Counted from the first letter of the stretch, positions 1 through 12,580 are shown. The stretch is 64,000 nucleotides of DNA from Sinotaia quadrata (GCA_028829895.1 CM054182.1:31776379-31840378); one strand, 5' to 3'. A program made the numbers and translations. The notes: generated from the sequence alone by a model not told the origin.

Positions 1-1215
1 TCATGGAGGTGTGTTTAATGGTGTATTAATCTTAAAAAGAAATCGTCATAACTAAAGCTCTTATTTTATTTTTTTTACTTGTTATAGAGGTGTGTTTAAT
101 GGTGTATTAATCTTAAGAGGAAATCGTCATAACTATAGCTCTTATTTTTTTTTTTTACTTGTTATAGAGTTTAATGGTGTATTAATCTGAAGAAGAAATC
201 GTTATAACTTACTCTTATTTCTAAAACTTGTTATAGAGGTGGGTTTATTGGTGTATTAGTCTTAAGAAAATATCGTCATAACTAAACTCTTATTTCTAAA
301 ACTTGTAACAGAGGTGTGTTTAATGGTGCATTAATATTAAGAAGAAATCGTTATAACTAAACTCTTATTTCTAAAACTTGTTACAGAGGTGGGTTTATTG
401 GTGTATTAGTCTTAAGAAAATATCGTCATAACTAAAACTGTAATTTTTCTTCGCTCGTTATAGAGGTGCTTTGTGTTTATTGGTGCATTAGTCTTAAGAC
501 AAAATCGTCATAACTAAAGTTCTTATATTTAACAAAATAACTTGTTATGGTGATGGGTTTATTGGTGCATTAGTCTTAAGACAAAATCGTCATAACTAAA
601 GTTCTTTATTTAACAAAATAACTTGTTATGGTGGTGGGTTTATTGGTGCATTAGTCTTAAGACAAAATCGTCATAACTAAAGTTCTTATATTTAACAAAA
701 TAACTTGTTATGGTGATGGGTTTATTGGTGCATTAGTCTTAAGACAAAATCGTCATAACTAAAGTTCTTTATTTAACAAAATAACTTGTTATGGTGGTGG
801 GTTTATTGGTGCATTAGTCTTAAGACAAAATCGTCATAACTAAAGTTCTTTATTTAACAAAATAACTTGTTATGGTGGTGGGTTTATTGGTGCATTAGTC
901 TTAAGACAAAATCGTCATAACTAAAGTTCTTATATTTAACAAAATAACTTGTTATGGTGGTGGGTTTATTGGTGCATTAGTCTTAAACAAAATCGTCATA
1001 ATTAAATAAAGTTCTTATATTTAACAAAATAACTTGTTATGGTGGTGGGTTTATTGGTGCATTAGTCTTAAGACAAAATCGTCATAACTAAAGTTCTTAT
1101 ATTTAACAAAATAACTTGTTATGGTGGTGGGTTTATTGGTGTATTAATCTGTAGAAAAATTCGTCATAACTAAATAAATCTCTTAATTTTCTTTTTTACT
1201 TTTAACAGAGTTGTA
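1..1215. repeat. Minisatellite, 73-83 bp unit, about 15 copies
   Basis: Units share the core TTATTGGTGCATTAGTCTTA and CGTCATAACTAAA. Copies from about 480 to 1140 are nearly identical (period 81-83); those at both ends are diverged and shorter. The array runs off the left edge of the window. No coding potential is apparent. Confidence 0.95.
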
Positions 1216-3102
1216 ATGGTGTATTAGTGTTAAGAAAAAAGTCGTGAGCAAGCTGTGATAACTAAAGCTCTTAATTTTCTTTTTTATGCAATTGTAATTT
1301 AGGGAAACGAGGTTATTGTGTAAGTCGAGCCGTATAACAAATGGCTTTGTTTTTATTTGTTTAAAACTTTACAAAATCTTTTAATTTCATTATATTTTAA
1401 ATATTTATTTATTTTTTAATGGAGACACTAATTTGATAATTAGCGTTCTTATTCTCTGTTTACGTGTTATAAAAGTGTATTTTTCTATTGGTTCATTTTC
1501 TTTTTATTTTTTTAAAGAGAAAAAGAAAGTTGTGCAAGACTTGATAAATATTGCATTTCATATCTTCGTTTTCCGCTTTCTGAACGGTTACCTGGGCACA
1601 GTTCCTAAGAGTTTCTAAATTTTGTCCTTCCTCTTTCGGGATTGTGGAAATGCATCTCTAAAATCACAAACAACCCAACCCAACCCCGACTGTGAAGCAT
1701 TTGTTGTGAAGCGATCATAAAATCTAACTGTTAATAGTTCTTACTCAACATATTGTATTATTATTTCCATAGTGATATCAGTTCCTTACGTGCTGATTAC
1801 GCGGCAGAGACTAATGAAGCACGAAGTGAGTGATTACTGTAGTCAGGCAGTAAACACTGACTCCGTGCATATTTAAAAGCAGTTATGGATCTTAAGATCA
1901 TTTGGTGATCTACGATTGTCATTCTTGTGATAAGTTTTATTTTTTTAAATGACATAACAAGATATAAAGATAAATGAAATAAAACTGTCAGCAACATTAA
2001 CAAATAATGAATTGAAATGTGTTTTGTACTGAAATAATGTTAATACTACGAATTAACCTCGTTGTTAATTCTATGTTTTACAAAATATTATAGATTCTAG
2101 AATCTTTTTTTTAAGGCTATTATTATTTTCTCTGTTTTAAAAATAGTCTTTGTAGTCTCTATGCCACACCATTTTAAGTGTCACGAATAGACAATAACAG
2201 CAAAGAATCCCACCTAAGAAATCTCTTAGCTGGTAAAATAAAACAGCTGTCACTTTACAATAATGTACACAGTGCATACATATGAAATGTAATTTTAACA
2301 TAGTTTGAATTATTTTTTTTCCTCAAAAATGGTTTGCGAGTAATAATCGTTATTGATTTTATTACAAGTTATTTTAATATTTCTTAAAATTTTATTTTAT
2401 GTTGATTTTATTTAATTAAAATTTATATTTCTATCAATCTCGTACAGTAATCCATAAAATCCAATCATTCCTATAATACTTACACCTGCGACATCAGCGA
2501 AGCTGAATGTCATTTTTAAACTTGTGTTTACAATAAAAAAAACCAACAACCTGTTTTGCGGAGTCATTTCTCTTAGCTTATCGTATTTGTTGTTGTTCTT
2601 TTTTTTTTTTTTTTTATTATGCTGCATGCAATGGGACATTTTATATCAAATTTCTTTCAACACCCATTTAGTTTTTTTCTTCGAATGTCTCTTATTTTGT
2701 CCCACGATGCCAGGCCATCAGCGTTTTATGCCATGTTGAAATGAGAATCTCACAGGAATCAACAGGTTTTGACGTCATTAGTGCTGACCTCGAGGAGTTA
2801 TGATTTCAGTATTTTTCTTCACGCAGACAACAAATCTTGTTGAACGAATGAAGCAGTTACTCACTTTATATTTCATCAGCGCTTTTGGCAATAATAAAAT
2901 ATGTAATTTAGGGATTATACATACATTAAAAATAAAGCAACAGGACTACAGTTAGATTTTTAAAACTCCATCTGCACTCCACACTCCATGTAGACAGCAG
3001 AGTGAAGAGTAAGAGTGGAGTATTTGAAAATGAACATATAAAAGAAATACACATACGAGCAATCACTGGAAGTTCTCACAGTTACAGTTTAAAATAAAAT
3101 CC
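1216..3102. other. Unique AT-rich sequence, no gene seen
   Basis: Single-copy AT-rich DNA with a T homopolymer near 2,600-2,618. Open frames here are short and low in complexity, with no convincing splice sites or domain-like protein. Confidence 0.6.
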
Positions 3103-3395
3103 CACAGAACAATTGAAACAAATAAAACAAGGTATGCAGTGGTGATAAGAGGTTAGTTGACTGTATTTCATACACAGAACAATTGAAACAAATAAAACAA
3201 GGTATGCAGTGGTGATAAGAGGTTAGTTGACTGTATTTCATAAACAGTACAATTGAAACAAATAAAAACAAGGTATGCAGTGGTGATAAGAGGTTAGTTG
3301 ACTGTATTTCATATACAGTACAATTGAAACAAATAAAAACAAGGTATGCAGTGGTGATAAGAGGTTAGTTGACTGTATTTCATATACAGTACACG
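3103..3395. repeat. Minisatellite, 69-71 bp unit, about 4 copies
   Basis: The core is ACAAGGTATGCAGTGGTGAT followed by AAGAGGTTAGTTGACTG. Copies are nearly identical. Minus-strand open frames across it only reflect the repeat. Confidence 0.95.
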
Positions 3396-3569
3396 CAAAC
3401 TCACAAACCGGAATACTACTTAACCAGAATCGAGAATAAAACCCTACAAACACAACTTCTGCTTTTTGTTTAAAGCTACTAGATTTATAACTTGCGCAAC
3501 ACAACCTGCTTCAGATTTCAGTGTCTTATCATTAAATCAGGTTACAAGATTAAGACGGTATAAAAATCT

Positions 3570-4590
3570 TCAGTGTTTGTCAATGATTAGTGACGCCCTG
3601 GCTTTCAGTTGTCTCTGTCACTAAACAGTAATTCGTAACAATCCCTAGTGTGTGTTAGCAGACCGGATTAATGACGCCCTGACGTTATGTTTTTAGTGTC
3701 GTTCAACAATAAGTTATAATAATCTCCAGTGTGTGTTAAACGGACTGGATTGATGATTAGTGATGATCTGGCGTCCACATTGTGGTGCTACTAAACTCAC
3801 AGTGAGTCTTAGGAGAATGGAGTTTAACTTTTAGTGTTACTAAGCAATGTCGTAATAGTCTCTCGTGAGTCAGCAGGCTGGACTGGCGATTAGTGAAGCC
3901 CTGGCGTTATGTTTTTAATTTAATTCAACAATTAGTTATAATAATCTCCAGTGTGTGTTTAAGGACTGGGCCGACGATTAGTGACTCTCTAGTGTCCAGC
4001 TTTAAGTGTTTTGCCTACTAATAAGTCATAGTAGTCTTCACAGTTTGTCAACAGACTGGAAATGATGAGTAAGTGGCGCAATGGTCGCCTTGCTCGAGTT
4101 TTTTGGTATTAGTAAATAATAATTAAGTCATCATATCCTCCGTGTTTGCTAACAGACTGGAAATGATGAGTAAGGGCGCGCTGATCGTCTCTCTCTCTCT
4201 CGTTATTACTACTAAGTAATAAGTCATAATATCATCAGTGTTTGCTAACAAACTGGAAATGACGAGTAAGGGGCGCGCTGATCGTCTCTCTCTCTCTCAC
4301 GAGTTATTACTACTAAGTAATAAGTCATAATATCATCAGTGTTTGCTAACAAACTGGAAATGACGAGTAAGGGGCGCGCTGTTCCCTCTCTCTCTCTCGT
4401 TATTGGTACTACTAAGTAATAAGTCATAATATCATCCCTGTTTGCTAACAGACTGGAAATGTTGAGTAAGGGGCGCGCTGATCGTCTCGATCGAGTTTTT
4501 GGTATTGCTAAATAATAAGTTATAATATCCTCCGTGTTTGTTAACAGACTGGAAATGAGAAGAGGCGCGCTGGTCCGTGGCGTCTTGCTT
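3570..4590. repeat. Degenerate tandem array, 90-120 bp units
   Basis: The left part repeats a motif with AGTGACGCCCTGGC and AATAATCTCCAGTGTG. From about 4,140 the units become cleaner (about 90-100 bp), with CTGGAAATGACGAGTAAG, GGCGCGCTGATCGTCTC, a short (TC)n and AATAAGTCATAATATC. This is an old array with a younger homogenised right end. The 196-residue minus-strand open frame across it is a repeat artefact. Confidence 0.85.
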
Positions 4591-5389
4591 GAGTTTTCGT
4601 GAGAGCAAAATACATTCCACAGCACGACATTGTCCGTCAGAGATGCCCATTTGAATGTTGAGATCTCCTTAATGAGATCAAGAGAGATTGCCAATCCAAT
4701 CCACCCAAAGTCCCCCGACTCTCCAGTATCAGCGCCCAAGAAAACGTGAATACGTGAGCTGGCACTGGGCAGCTGAGCGGGAAAAGAAATCAGACTAAAG
4801 GTTTCGATTAGGAAATAGTAGAATAGTGAAAACAAGCTGTGTTTCTAATTTTTTTGTGCTCCTTGACATCCTGCCTCCTCTCCTCCCCTCACCGCACCTC
4901 CACCCTGCGCAGTCTTACAAGTATTTGTTCATTGCAGTACGCTCAGAAGGCTTTGGAACTATTTAGAAATAGCGTAAGTTTGAGGACACTATTACTATTA
5001 ATATATGGTGTAGGATTTGAAGCCATTAAGAGGCCTAATGCTTATTTACGTCTTTGGCACATCAGGTCCTGTAGCAATGATAAGTAACGAAATTTATTTG
5101 TATGAAATGTTTATTGTGAGATCATTATTACTGACGGTAAGAGTAGCAAACCTTGAAGTTACTGAGAGTAATTAGGAAATGTGCAGATATACGTGCTTTA
5201 ACTAACGTTGTATCTAATGTAAGCTATTAGTGTCTTTTATATTTGTTTGAGGACACACCACCACCACCACCGCCACATTACTATCATTGTGACGTTTTGA
5301 TGGGAGATGTGCAAGATGTTAATTCTCCACCACCCTGGGCCGCCTGAAACCTTAGGCTAATCCACCCCCCCCCTTCTGGCTGGCACATG
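4591..5389. other. Unique sequence, no gene seen
   Basis: Non-repetitive apart from a short CCA-rich patch near 5,260 and a C run near 5,365. No exon with paired splice sites is evident. Confidence 0.5.
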
Positions 5390-6305
5390 TGTTAGAAAGA
5401 TGAATGATAGATAGATATTATAGAATAAAAGAGTGATAGTTCTAGAAGATAGCAGAGTCCCCTGATACATACAGCCAGGATAGTAAGTAAATACAGGTGA
5501 CAGACTACAGCAATTAACATGTGAGTCACACTAACACGAGTGGTCTATGTATCATAATTGTATTATACAAGAAATAATATAAGATAGCATAGTTACATAC
5601 AGGAAATAGTGCAACATTTACAATTAGAGTATATATATGTGGTCGCACACGAGGTCCATGGAACTATCTCTGGCCCATGGGTCATTCATTCTGGTGTTGC
5701 TTCACAGCTCAGCACTAATCAAAATCACAACCAGAATAAGTGACATCCAAGTATCATCTGCCAGTTAAATACACATGGGCTAAGAAATCATCCTCATGGA
5801 TTCTTTAATAGAGCACTCCTACTTACATGGTCATCATAATTTAAATATCAAAAGCAAAATATAACAATATAAATTATAGTTAATGTCAAGAGATAAACAT
5901 GAATATAATATTAGTTAGGCAAGCAAAACCACATACCTTCAGCAGTACTATATACAGAGGATGATTTCCTTCTGTTTTGATAACCGGCGACAAGGTTAGT
6001 AGTATGAATACACTTTGTTAACACCGAGAGTAGTATGAATACACTTTGTTAACACCGAGAGTGGTATGAATACACTTTGTTAACACCGAGAGCCAAAGTA
6101 TATGTTGTCTCGGCGGTCAGCTGTATTCCACTAACAATTTCTGGTGCGTTTCTGGTACATTTGATTGGTTAGTTAGTGAGTTGTCTGGAACATTCAGGTA
6201 TGTTTCCAGCCAGGGGTTAGGGGTCAACCTTTCTAGAAGGCAGGTTTATGTATAGTCTATGTTTAGAGGAGGGGTGAGTCTGGCTACATAATCCATTTTG
6301 TGACA
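5390..6305 (-). mobile_element. Candidate solo LTR or dispersed repeat
   Basis: The segment starts TGTTAGAAAG and ends TTTTGTGACA, so on the minus strand it begins TGTCACAAAA and ends CTTTCTAACA, the TG...CA termini expected of an LTR. The length, about 916 bp, fits. The flanking 5-mers (ACATG and ATCAT) do not match, so no target-site duplication supports it. A purely unique sequence remains possible. Confidence 0.35.
5999..6091. repeat. 31-bp tandem triplication
   Basis: Three almost identical copies of a 31-bp unit containing ATGAATACACTTTGTTAACA lie inside the possible solo LTR. Confidence 0.95.
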
Positions 6306-6699
6306 ATCATCACCCACAATTATTCATTTTGATAGCAGTAATACTACTTACTGATGTAGTTTGGGAGGGCATTAAGACCATTTACTAATGTAGACTCTGT
6401 GACCATAAATAATTTATAGAAATATGTTTTAATGGAATAAATACTTTTTACAAAAGATGTAAAGTTTGAAAGTAGTCATACTATTTACTGATATAGATTA
6501 TGAGGCTATTAATACTATTTTCATATGATGAGTTTCTGGGAGCATTAATTCTGTGTACCCAATGTTGTATGTTGGAAGGGCATTAATACTATTTATAACT
6601 GATGTAGGTTTTGAAGTTATTTGTTCTAAGTAGAAATGTGGTTCTTGATAATAATACTATTGTAATACAATACTATTTACAAATGTAAGTTTATAAAAC
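6306..6699. other. AT-rich sequence with weak old repeats
   Basis: Loose recurrence of ATTAATACTATTTA suggests a decayed tandem array. No gene is seen. Confidence 0.5.
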
Positions 6700-6870
6700 T
6701 TATAGACTGTTTATAGACTGTAAGGTGCATTAACACTCTTTATAAATTGTAGATTGTGAAGTGTATTAATACAATTTACAAATTGTAGGTTGAGAAGTGT
6801 ATTAATACTATTTATAAATTGTAGGTTGTGAAGTGTATTGATACTATTTAGATATTGTAGGTTGTGAAGC
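6700..6870. repeat. Short minisatellite, about 43-bp unit
   Basis: About four copies of a unit with AATTGTAGGTTGTGAAGTG and TATTAATACTATTTATA. Confidence 0.85.
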
Positions 6871-7213
6871 AATAGGTCTTCCTTCCTTCTAGAAGAAGAA
6901 AATCACAACTATAATGTAGTTTCTTTACAATATTCGGGTATTTTTTAGGGAAACAATATTGACGTCAAACATGGCATAACTGCTCCAAGAGAACATTATT
7001 GTTAAATCAATTTAAATCCGCATTTTAAAATGACGCTAGCCACAATTGTTCTTAAAATTTAAAGGAGTGTTTTTCTTTGTTGCATGAAATTTCTTGACTA
7101 TTATGTAAATGAAAGTGAATGTTTATTTATAAACCAGTTTAGTCTTCGTTACATCTCTCCCTAGACTCTACATAAGATTGCATTGCATCTGAAATAAAAC
7201 CTGGGGATGAAAG
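6871..7213. other. Unique AT-rich sequence
   Basis: No repeat, coding exon or RNA gene recognised. Confidence 0.5.
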
Positions 7214-7438
7214 GCAGTAAGAACTACCTAAATATTGGACTTCACTGTATTGACAAGACAGTAAAAGCTAACTAAATACTGGACTTCACTGTATTGACAA
7301 GACAGCAAGAGCTACCTAAATACTGGACTTCACTGTATTGACAAGACAGCAAGAGCTACCTAAATACTGGACTTCACTGTATTGACAAGACAGCAAGAGC
7401 TACCTAAATACTGGACTTCACTGTATTGACAAGACAGT
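7214..7438. repeat. 44-bp minisatellite, 5 copies
   Basis: The marker TTCACTGTATTGACAAGACA recurs at 7241, 7285, 7329, 7373 and 7417, exactly 44 bp apart. The three rightmost units are essentially identical. Confidence 0.97.
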
Positions 7439-8005
7439 AGCTGTATCAGTTATGATACAAACTATGCTATCGACACCAAGACTGATTAAAATGTTTCTAC
7501 AATAATTAATTTTAAAGAGTTGAGATTATTTCCTGTTCTCCCGGAAACTCCTCCGACCGAGAGCCAACCCTTTCTGGATATGCTCACTTGACAATCTATC
7601 TCCCCACCGCCACCCCCAACTCCACACCCTTTCAGATTCCTTCTGCTTCAATGTCGTAAAGTAATGAAATCGAGGCATAACATTGCCCTGGTTAATGAAA
7701 CAGTCTTAATTTGCTTTCAGACACCCCCCGGTCCGGGAAATCCCTTTTGCTTGTGCGTGCAAACCCATCAATAAAGTCCAATCTAGAGAGGTTTTGTTGG
7801 CGAGAACAGTATCTCGGACCCGTTGTCTTTGCTTCTTTCTGTGCGACCCTCGCCAAACTCTCGGGGACAGGCAGCAAGCAAAGGAAGTGAGTGCGTTGGC
7901 ACACAGCTTGGCGGTGTAATGAATCTGATACCGTCGAGGATTACACAAAACTGGCCACTGTCATAACAATAATAATTAGATAAAATGGTCAATAGAGCGA
8001 CTCAC
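7439..8005. other. Non-repetitive G+C-raised island, likely intron side of exon 8006-8167
   Basis: Sequence complexity and CpG content rise from about 7,540. If the minus-strand exon at 8006-8167 is real, this is the start of its downstream intron. Minus-strand open frames at 7,692-7,992 run past that donor and are not independently credible. Confidence 0.4.
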
Positions 8006-8167
8006 TCGTCCTTCAATCGTCGGAATCTGCTGGGCTTGATATTTTGCCTTCATCATTTGTGCCGCGAATAAAGTCGGATCGTTTGAATAAGACTGATGAG
8101 ATGCCCTGTCGCTGTAATTTTTTCCCCCTTCCCGGTCCTGCGCGCTTTCTACCTTGCTCGAGTCCAT
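8006..8167 (-). CDS. Candidate first coding exon, 54 codons, protein not recognised
   Basis: On the minus strand an ATG at 8167 with a good context (GAAATGG) opens 54 codons that end exactly at a consensus GTGAGT donor at 8005-8000, phase 0. The peptide starts MDSSKVESAQDREGG and ends QQIPTIEGR. It is hydrophilic, with a short helix-prone stretch TLFAAQMMKAKYQAQ at residues 33-47. I see no domain I can name. The look fits the disordered N-terminus of a regulatory protein. Remaining exons would lie at lower coordinates and I could not find them. It sits in a G+C-raised, non-repeat island, unlike the surrounding minisatellites. Start, donor and island context support it; chance is the main alternative. 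Confidence 0.4.
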
Positions 8168-8594
8168 TTCGCGGGTAAGGACATCAGCGGGGGAAAAAAA
8201 AAGTTTGCGAAAACAAGTCCCGGAGAATGCCCTTAATGTGCCGAGAAGATCGTTTGTCCGTTCCGAGAGAACTCCATTGGTCTTTCCCCATTGCTTCCCC
8301 TTTCTTGTGACCCTGTGTTTGTCGGCGTTGCTGATGGTCTTATCTAATTTGCGTGTTTGATGATCGAGTGTTAATTTAGCATTTTGTAAACTAAATTACA
8401 GGGCGACGAAGAATGAGTATCATAGGAAAGCAGATTAAAAAGGGATTTCCTATCCGCTTCCTTTACTCACCCCTCCCACCCCGCTTTCACGACTGCAAAG
8501 GGCGCTGTGGAGTTTTAGAGTCGGTAGCTGAAAACAAGATTTTGTCAGATCGTGGTCTGGTTTGGAACTGAAATCACTTTCATCATGAGTGTGC
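8168..8594 (-). promoter_or_regulatory. Possible 5' UTR/promoter island for the exon at 8006-8167
   Basis: CpG-bearing unique sequence immediately upstream of the minus-strand ATG, extending to about 8,570. I found no clear TATA box, so a CpG-type promoter or 5' UTR is an inference from position and composition only. Confidence 0.3.
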
Positions 8595-8995
8595 TGCTTT
8601 ACAGGTAATAGTGGGTGATAAAGTGACTAAATAAATAGTGAGTATGGGTTGTGCAACGTGACTAATGGGTTGTGCAAAGTGACTAAATAAATAGTGAGAA
8701 TGGGTTGTGCAAAGTGATTAATGGGTTGTGCAAAGTGACTAAATAAATAGTGAGAATGGGTTGTGCAACGTGACTAAATAAATAGTGAGTATGGGTTGTG
8801 CAAAGTGACTAAATAAATAGTGAGTATGGGTTGTGCAAAGTAACTAATAAATAGTGAGTATGGGTTGTGCAAAGTGACTAAATAAAAGTAAGAATATTTT
8901 GTGCATAAAGACTAAATACATAATGGGTATGGATTGTGTACAAAGACTAAATGAATAGTAGTAATGGATAATGCATATTATCTAAATAAATAAAG
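8595..8995. repeat. Minisatellite, 35-bp unit with a shorter variant
   Basis: Units read GACTAAATAAATAGTGAG then TATGGGTTGTGCAAAGT. A shorter unit lacking the first half alternates near 8,660-8,720. The right end decays gradually after 8,880. Confidence 0.93.
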
Positions 8996-9034
8996 ATAAT
9001 TGGTGATGTATAAAGAATGAGCGAAGAGTGATAA

Positions 9035-9370
9035 TAGAACACGACACGAATTGTACATAGTAATTTAGGTCAGTGTTACCAAGGAATGAAAGCGAATTAT
9101 ACATAGTAATTTAGGTCAGTGTAACCATGAAACGAACACGAATTGCACTTAGTAAATTAGGTCAGTGTAACCAAGGAATGAACACGAATTATACATAGTA
9201 ATTTAGGCCAAAGTTACCAAGGAATGAACAAGAATTATACATAGTAATTTAGGCCAATGTTACCAAGGAATGAACACGAATTATACATAGTAATTTAGGC
9301 CAATGTTACCAAGGAATGAACACGAATTATACATAGTAATTTAGGCCAATGTTACCAAGGAATGAACACG
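9035..9370. repeat. Minisatellite, about 46-bp unit, 7 copies
   Basis: Repeats of ACGAATTATACATAGTAATT followed by TAGGCCAATGTTACCAAGG. The right-hand copies are identical and the left-hand ones diverged. Confidence 0.95.
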
Positions 9371-9789
9371 TCCTTTAAGAAGATGGACTGTAAAGGATAT
9401 TTGCTAAAAGTAACTATCACTAGCAAGGCGTCAAAATGATCTGTCTTCCACGCGAATGTACCCGAATAATCCGGCTGAGGCTTCTATTTCCTTCTCAAAT
9501 AATCTCTAGCTGTTACTATGATAGCAAAATTAGATCTATACCATCTACAATTCTACATGGATCGTCATTTTTTTTTTAATGTATGTCGATTAACTGCTAA
9601 GCCATATAGTGTGGACATATAAGAAAAATAATTAAGTATTTATTCTTTCTAATTTATAATATGAAATTACGGTATTCTCATCATATTATATATAAACGCC
9701 ATAAGGAGGCCACCTGAATATTTTTTCTTAATGAACTATTTTTGTTGTTGTTGGAGGTCACTACTGAAGTGAAGAAGATCCGCATCAAG
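9371..9789. other. Unique sequence, no gene seen
   Basis: Mixed-complexity unique DNA. No paired splice sites or RNA gene recognised. Confidence 0.5.
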
Positions 9790-10080
9790 ATATCTCGGTG
9801 GTTTAAATTAAGATCGAGTTCTTCAGCTTTCAAGAATATTTATATTTGACAATTTATTATATATCTATATATATCTCAGTGGTTTAAATTAAGATCGAGT
9901 TCTTCAGCTTTCAAGAATATTTATATTCGACAATTTATTTTATATATATATCTCGGTGGTTTAAAGTAAAATCGATTAACAAATATTATATTTTCAGCTT
10001 TCAAGAATATTTATATTCGACAATTTAAGTTTACATAGATATCTCGGTGGTTTAAAGTAAAATCGAGTTAAAATGTTAAA
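9790..10080. repeat. Minisatellite, about 60-110 bp irregular unit, 4 copies
   Basis: The marker TATCTCGGTGGTTTAAA recurs four times with CTTTCAAGAATATTTATATT and TCGACAATTTA. Unit length varies through indels in an AT-rich linker. Confidence 0.9.
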
Positions 10081-10399
10081 TCTTCAGTTGTTTTTTGTCC
10101 AAAATATTTATATTAGTTCCATTGCGGTTGTTTTTGTTCAAAATACAGAGATCTTCAATATATAAGCTTCCTACAAGTTAACTACGCGAGGGAACTCTTC
10201 GTTTTTGTTTGTAACGTTTTTGTTTGTAACGTCTGGCCATGAATGCGTGTGTACTTATGTTGGTTCGATCCTCGCCATTCATCGCGCTTTCCACAAACAG
10301 AAAAAAAATATTTACCTAGTATCGGTTCTGGAAATGGTATATTACTAACAGCCCAACTAATTAATTAATGCATGATTATCGATTTGCTCTTTCGTATTT
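10081..10399. other. Unique sequence with a lone B-box-like motif
   Basis: A GGTTCGATCC motif at 10262-10271 resembles a tRNA B box, but no tRNA fold or convincing A box accompanies it. Otherwise nothing is recognised. Confidence 0.4.
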
Positions 10400-10735
10400 G
10401 TACTACGATTACAGTGATTGTATTGTGATTACAGAGATTGTAGTGTGATTATAATAATTGTAGTGTGATTACAGTGATTGTTTAGAAACGTTTTGTAGTT
10501 CTTTGTAATATATTCACACTTTGTGGTTACAGTGATTGTTTAGAAACTTTTTGTAGTTCTTTGCAATATATTCACACTTTGTGGTTACAGTGATTGAAGC
10601 GTGATTACAGGGATTGTTTAGAAACGTTTTGTAGTTCTTTGTAATATATTCACACTTTGTGGTTACAGTGATTGAAGTGTGATTACAGTGATTGTTTAGA
10701 AACGTTTTGTGGTTCTTTGCAATACAGCCACCCCC
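10400..10735. repeat. Composite minisatellite, GTGATTACAGTGATTG and a longer unit
   Basis: A short GATTACA-type motif and a longer unit with TTTAGAAACGTTTTGTAGTT, TATATTCACACTTTGTGG and TACAGTGATTG repeat about four times. Confidence 0.9.
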
Positions 10736-11124
10736 TTTCGTTCAAACTGTAGAATCTAAGCAGCAAAGGGTTTTGTGTCTTTGGAGATTTAATGTGTTCA
10801 TTTGCTCTTTTATACCACGTGACTACATATTGCCGGGTTTTGTGAATTTAAACATATTTACATAAGTGTAGCAAACAAATAATGCTTTTGAGCCTAACTT
10901 AAATTAATGTTGTAATTTATTCAGTAGTGAAATAGTTAATAATGACGATAATAGTAATTATTATAGGTTTAACTAATCAGAAAAATTAAAACATGATATC
11001 ACTTAGGTGAGGTTATGTGCATCAAACATATTCAATGTGTATATGTGTGTCTCTGTCTGCGTGCATGCATGCACGTAAATCTAAAATAAAACACTAGCTT
11101 TTGCTGATTAGTAAACCATTTATT
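10736..11124. other. Unique AT-rich sequence
   Basis: No gene recognised. Confidence 0.5.
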
Positions 11125-11250
11125 TGGTTTACTTGTAAATGCAAAATAATAGTAATAATGAAAGTTAAATAGAAATACATTTTCTTGGTTTACTTGTAAA
11201 TGCAAAATAATAGTAATAATGAAAGTTAAATAGAAATACATTTTCTTGGT
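11125..11250. repeat. About 60-bp perfect tandem duplication
   Basis: Two essentially identical copies of a unit with ACTTGTAAATGCAAAATAAT and AATGAAAGTTAAATAGAAA, indicating recent duplication. Confidence 0.95.
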
Positions 11251-11775
11251 TGTAACAATAACAAGAGCATGCTCGGATTAGTATAACATAAAATGAAAAC
11301 AGAACAAAATTAAACAAACTCAGCCCCCATCACCCCTTCCACTTTCTCAACTAAATTTTAGTTGCTTCTTTACGCGATATGCTTACTCCGAGGTAAAGTT
11401 AGAGCTTATCGGCTTATTCTTTGGCTGACTACTTAATTTATAGGATCAGAAAGGTAAGAGATCATAAGAGATAAGACATGATTCTAGACGATAAGAAAAA
11501 AATAATATCGTGTATAATAATCCTTATAGCTAAATTATTGAAAGTTTGTATGCGTGTAATAAATGCTTTGACGTTCTCGTTCAAACAAAAGAAGAAATAG
11601 TTCTTTAGCTCGACAAACGCCAGTAGACATTAATTTTTTCTACCCACGAAAAGAACGTGACAATAACCACAGAAGTATGCACTTTAGCTTCTTATTAGGT
11701 TCTCATCATTTTGACTGATATTTATGGTGCACATTTAATTTAAATACATATATATAAAGCATTGTTCCATGCTGA
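11251..11775. other. Unique AT-rich sequence
   Basis: Nothing recognised on either strand. Confidence 0.5.
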
Positions 11776-12580
11776 CTGATATGTGCTTGTGTTGTAACCA
11801 CTACCAGCACCCAGAGAATCCTATTGGTAATGTGTTTCCCGATTGTCCCTGTGTTGTAACTATTACCAGCAACCATATAATCCTATTGGTAATGTGTTTC
11901 CCGATTGTTCCTGTGTTGTAACTATTACCAGTAATCAGAGAATCCTATTATTAATGTGTTTCCCGATTGTTCCTGTGTTGTAACGATTACCAGTAATCAT
12001 AGAATCTTATTATTAATGTGTTTCCCGATTGTTCCTCTGTTGTAACTATTACCAGTAATAAGAGAATCCTATTATTAATGTGTTTCCCGATTGTTCCTGT
12101 GTTGTAACTATTACCAGCAACCATATAATCCTATTGGTAATGTGTTTCCCGATTGTTCCTGTGTTGTAACTATTACCAGTAATAAGAGAATCCTATTATT
12201 AATGTGTTTCCCGATTGTTCCTCTGTTGTAACTATTACCAGTAATAAGAGAATCCTATTGGTAATGTGTTTCCCGATTGTTCCTGTGTTGTAACTATTAC
12301 CAGTAATAAGAGAATCCTATTATTAATGTGTTTCCCGATTGTTCCTGTGTTGTAACTATTACCAGTAATAAGAGAATCCTATTATTAATGTGTTTCCCGA
12401 TTGTTCCTCTGTTGTAACTATTACTAGCAATAAGAGAATCCTACTGATAATGTTTCCATTCTGTATCTGTTTTGTAACTACTACTAGCAACCAAAGAATC
12501 CTATTGGTAATGTGTTTCCCGATTGTTCCTGTGTTGTAATTATTACAAGTAATCAGAGAATCCTACTAATATGTTTCCCG
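11776..12580. repeat. Minisatellite, about 62-bp unit, about 13 copies
   Basis: Core TGTGTTGTAACTATTACCAG, AGAGAATCCTATTATTAATG and TGTTTCCCGATTGTTCC. Several variant units (AACCATATAATCC versus AATAAGAGAATCC) alternate in an order that suggests multi-unit block duplications. Confidence 0.97.

Noticed and set aside
4245..4835. 196-residue open frame on the minus strand
   Set aside because: It is built largely from repeated LLISSLLTNTEDI-like segments of the degenerate array and has no splice sites or domain outside it.
10240..10290. Possible tRNA from GGTTCGATCC
   Set aside because: There is no acceptor or anticodon stem, and the A-box-like sequence is too close and imperfect.
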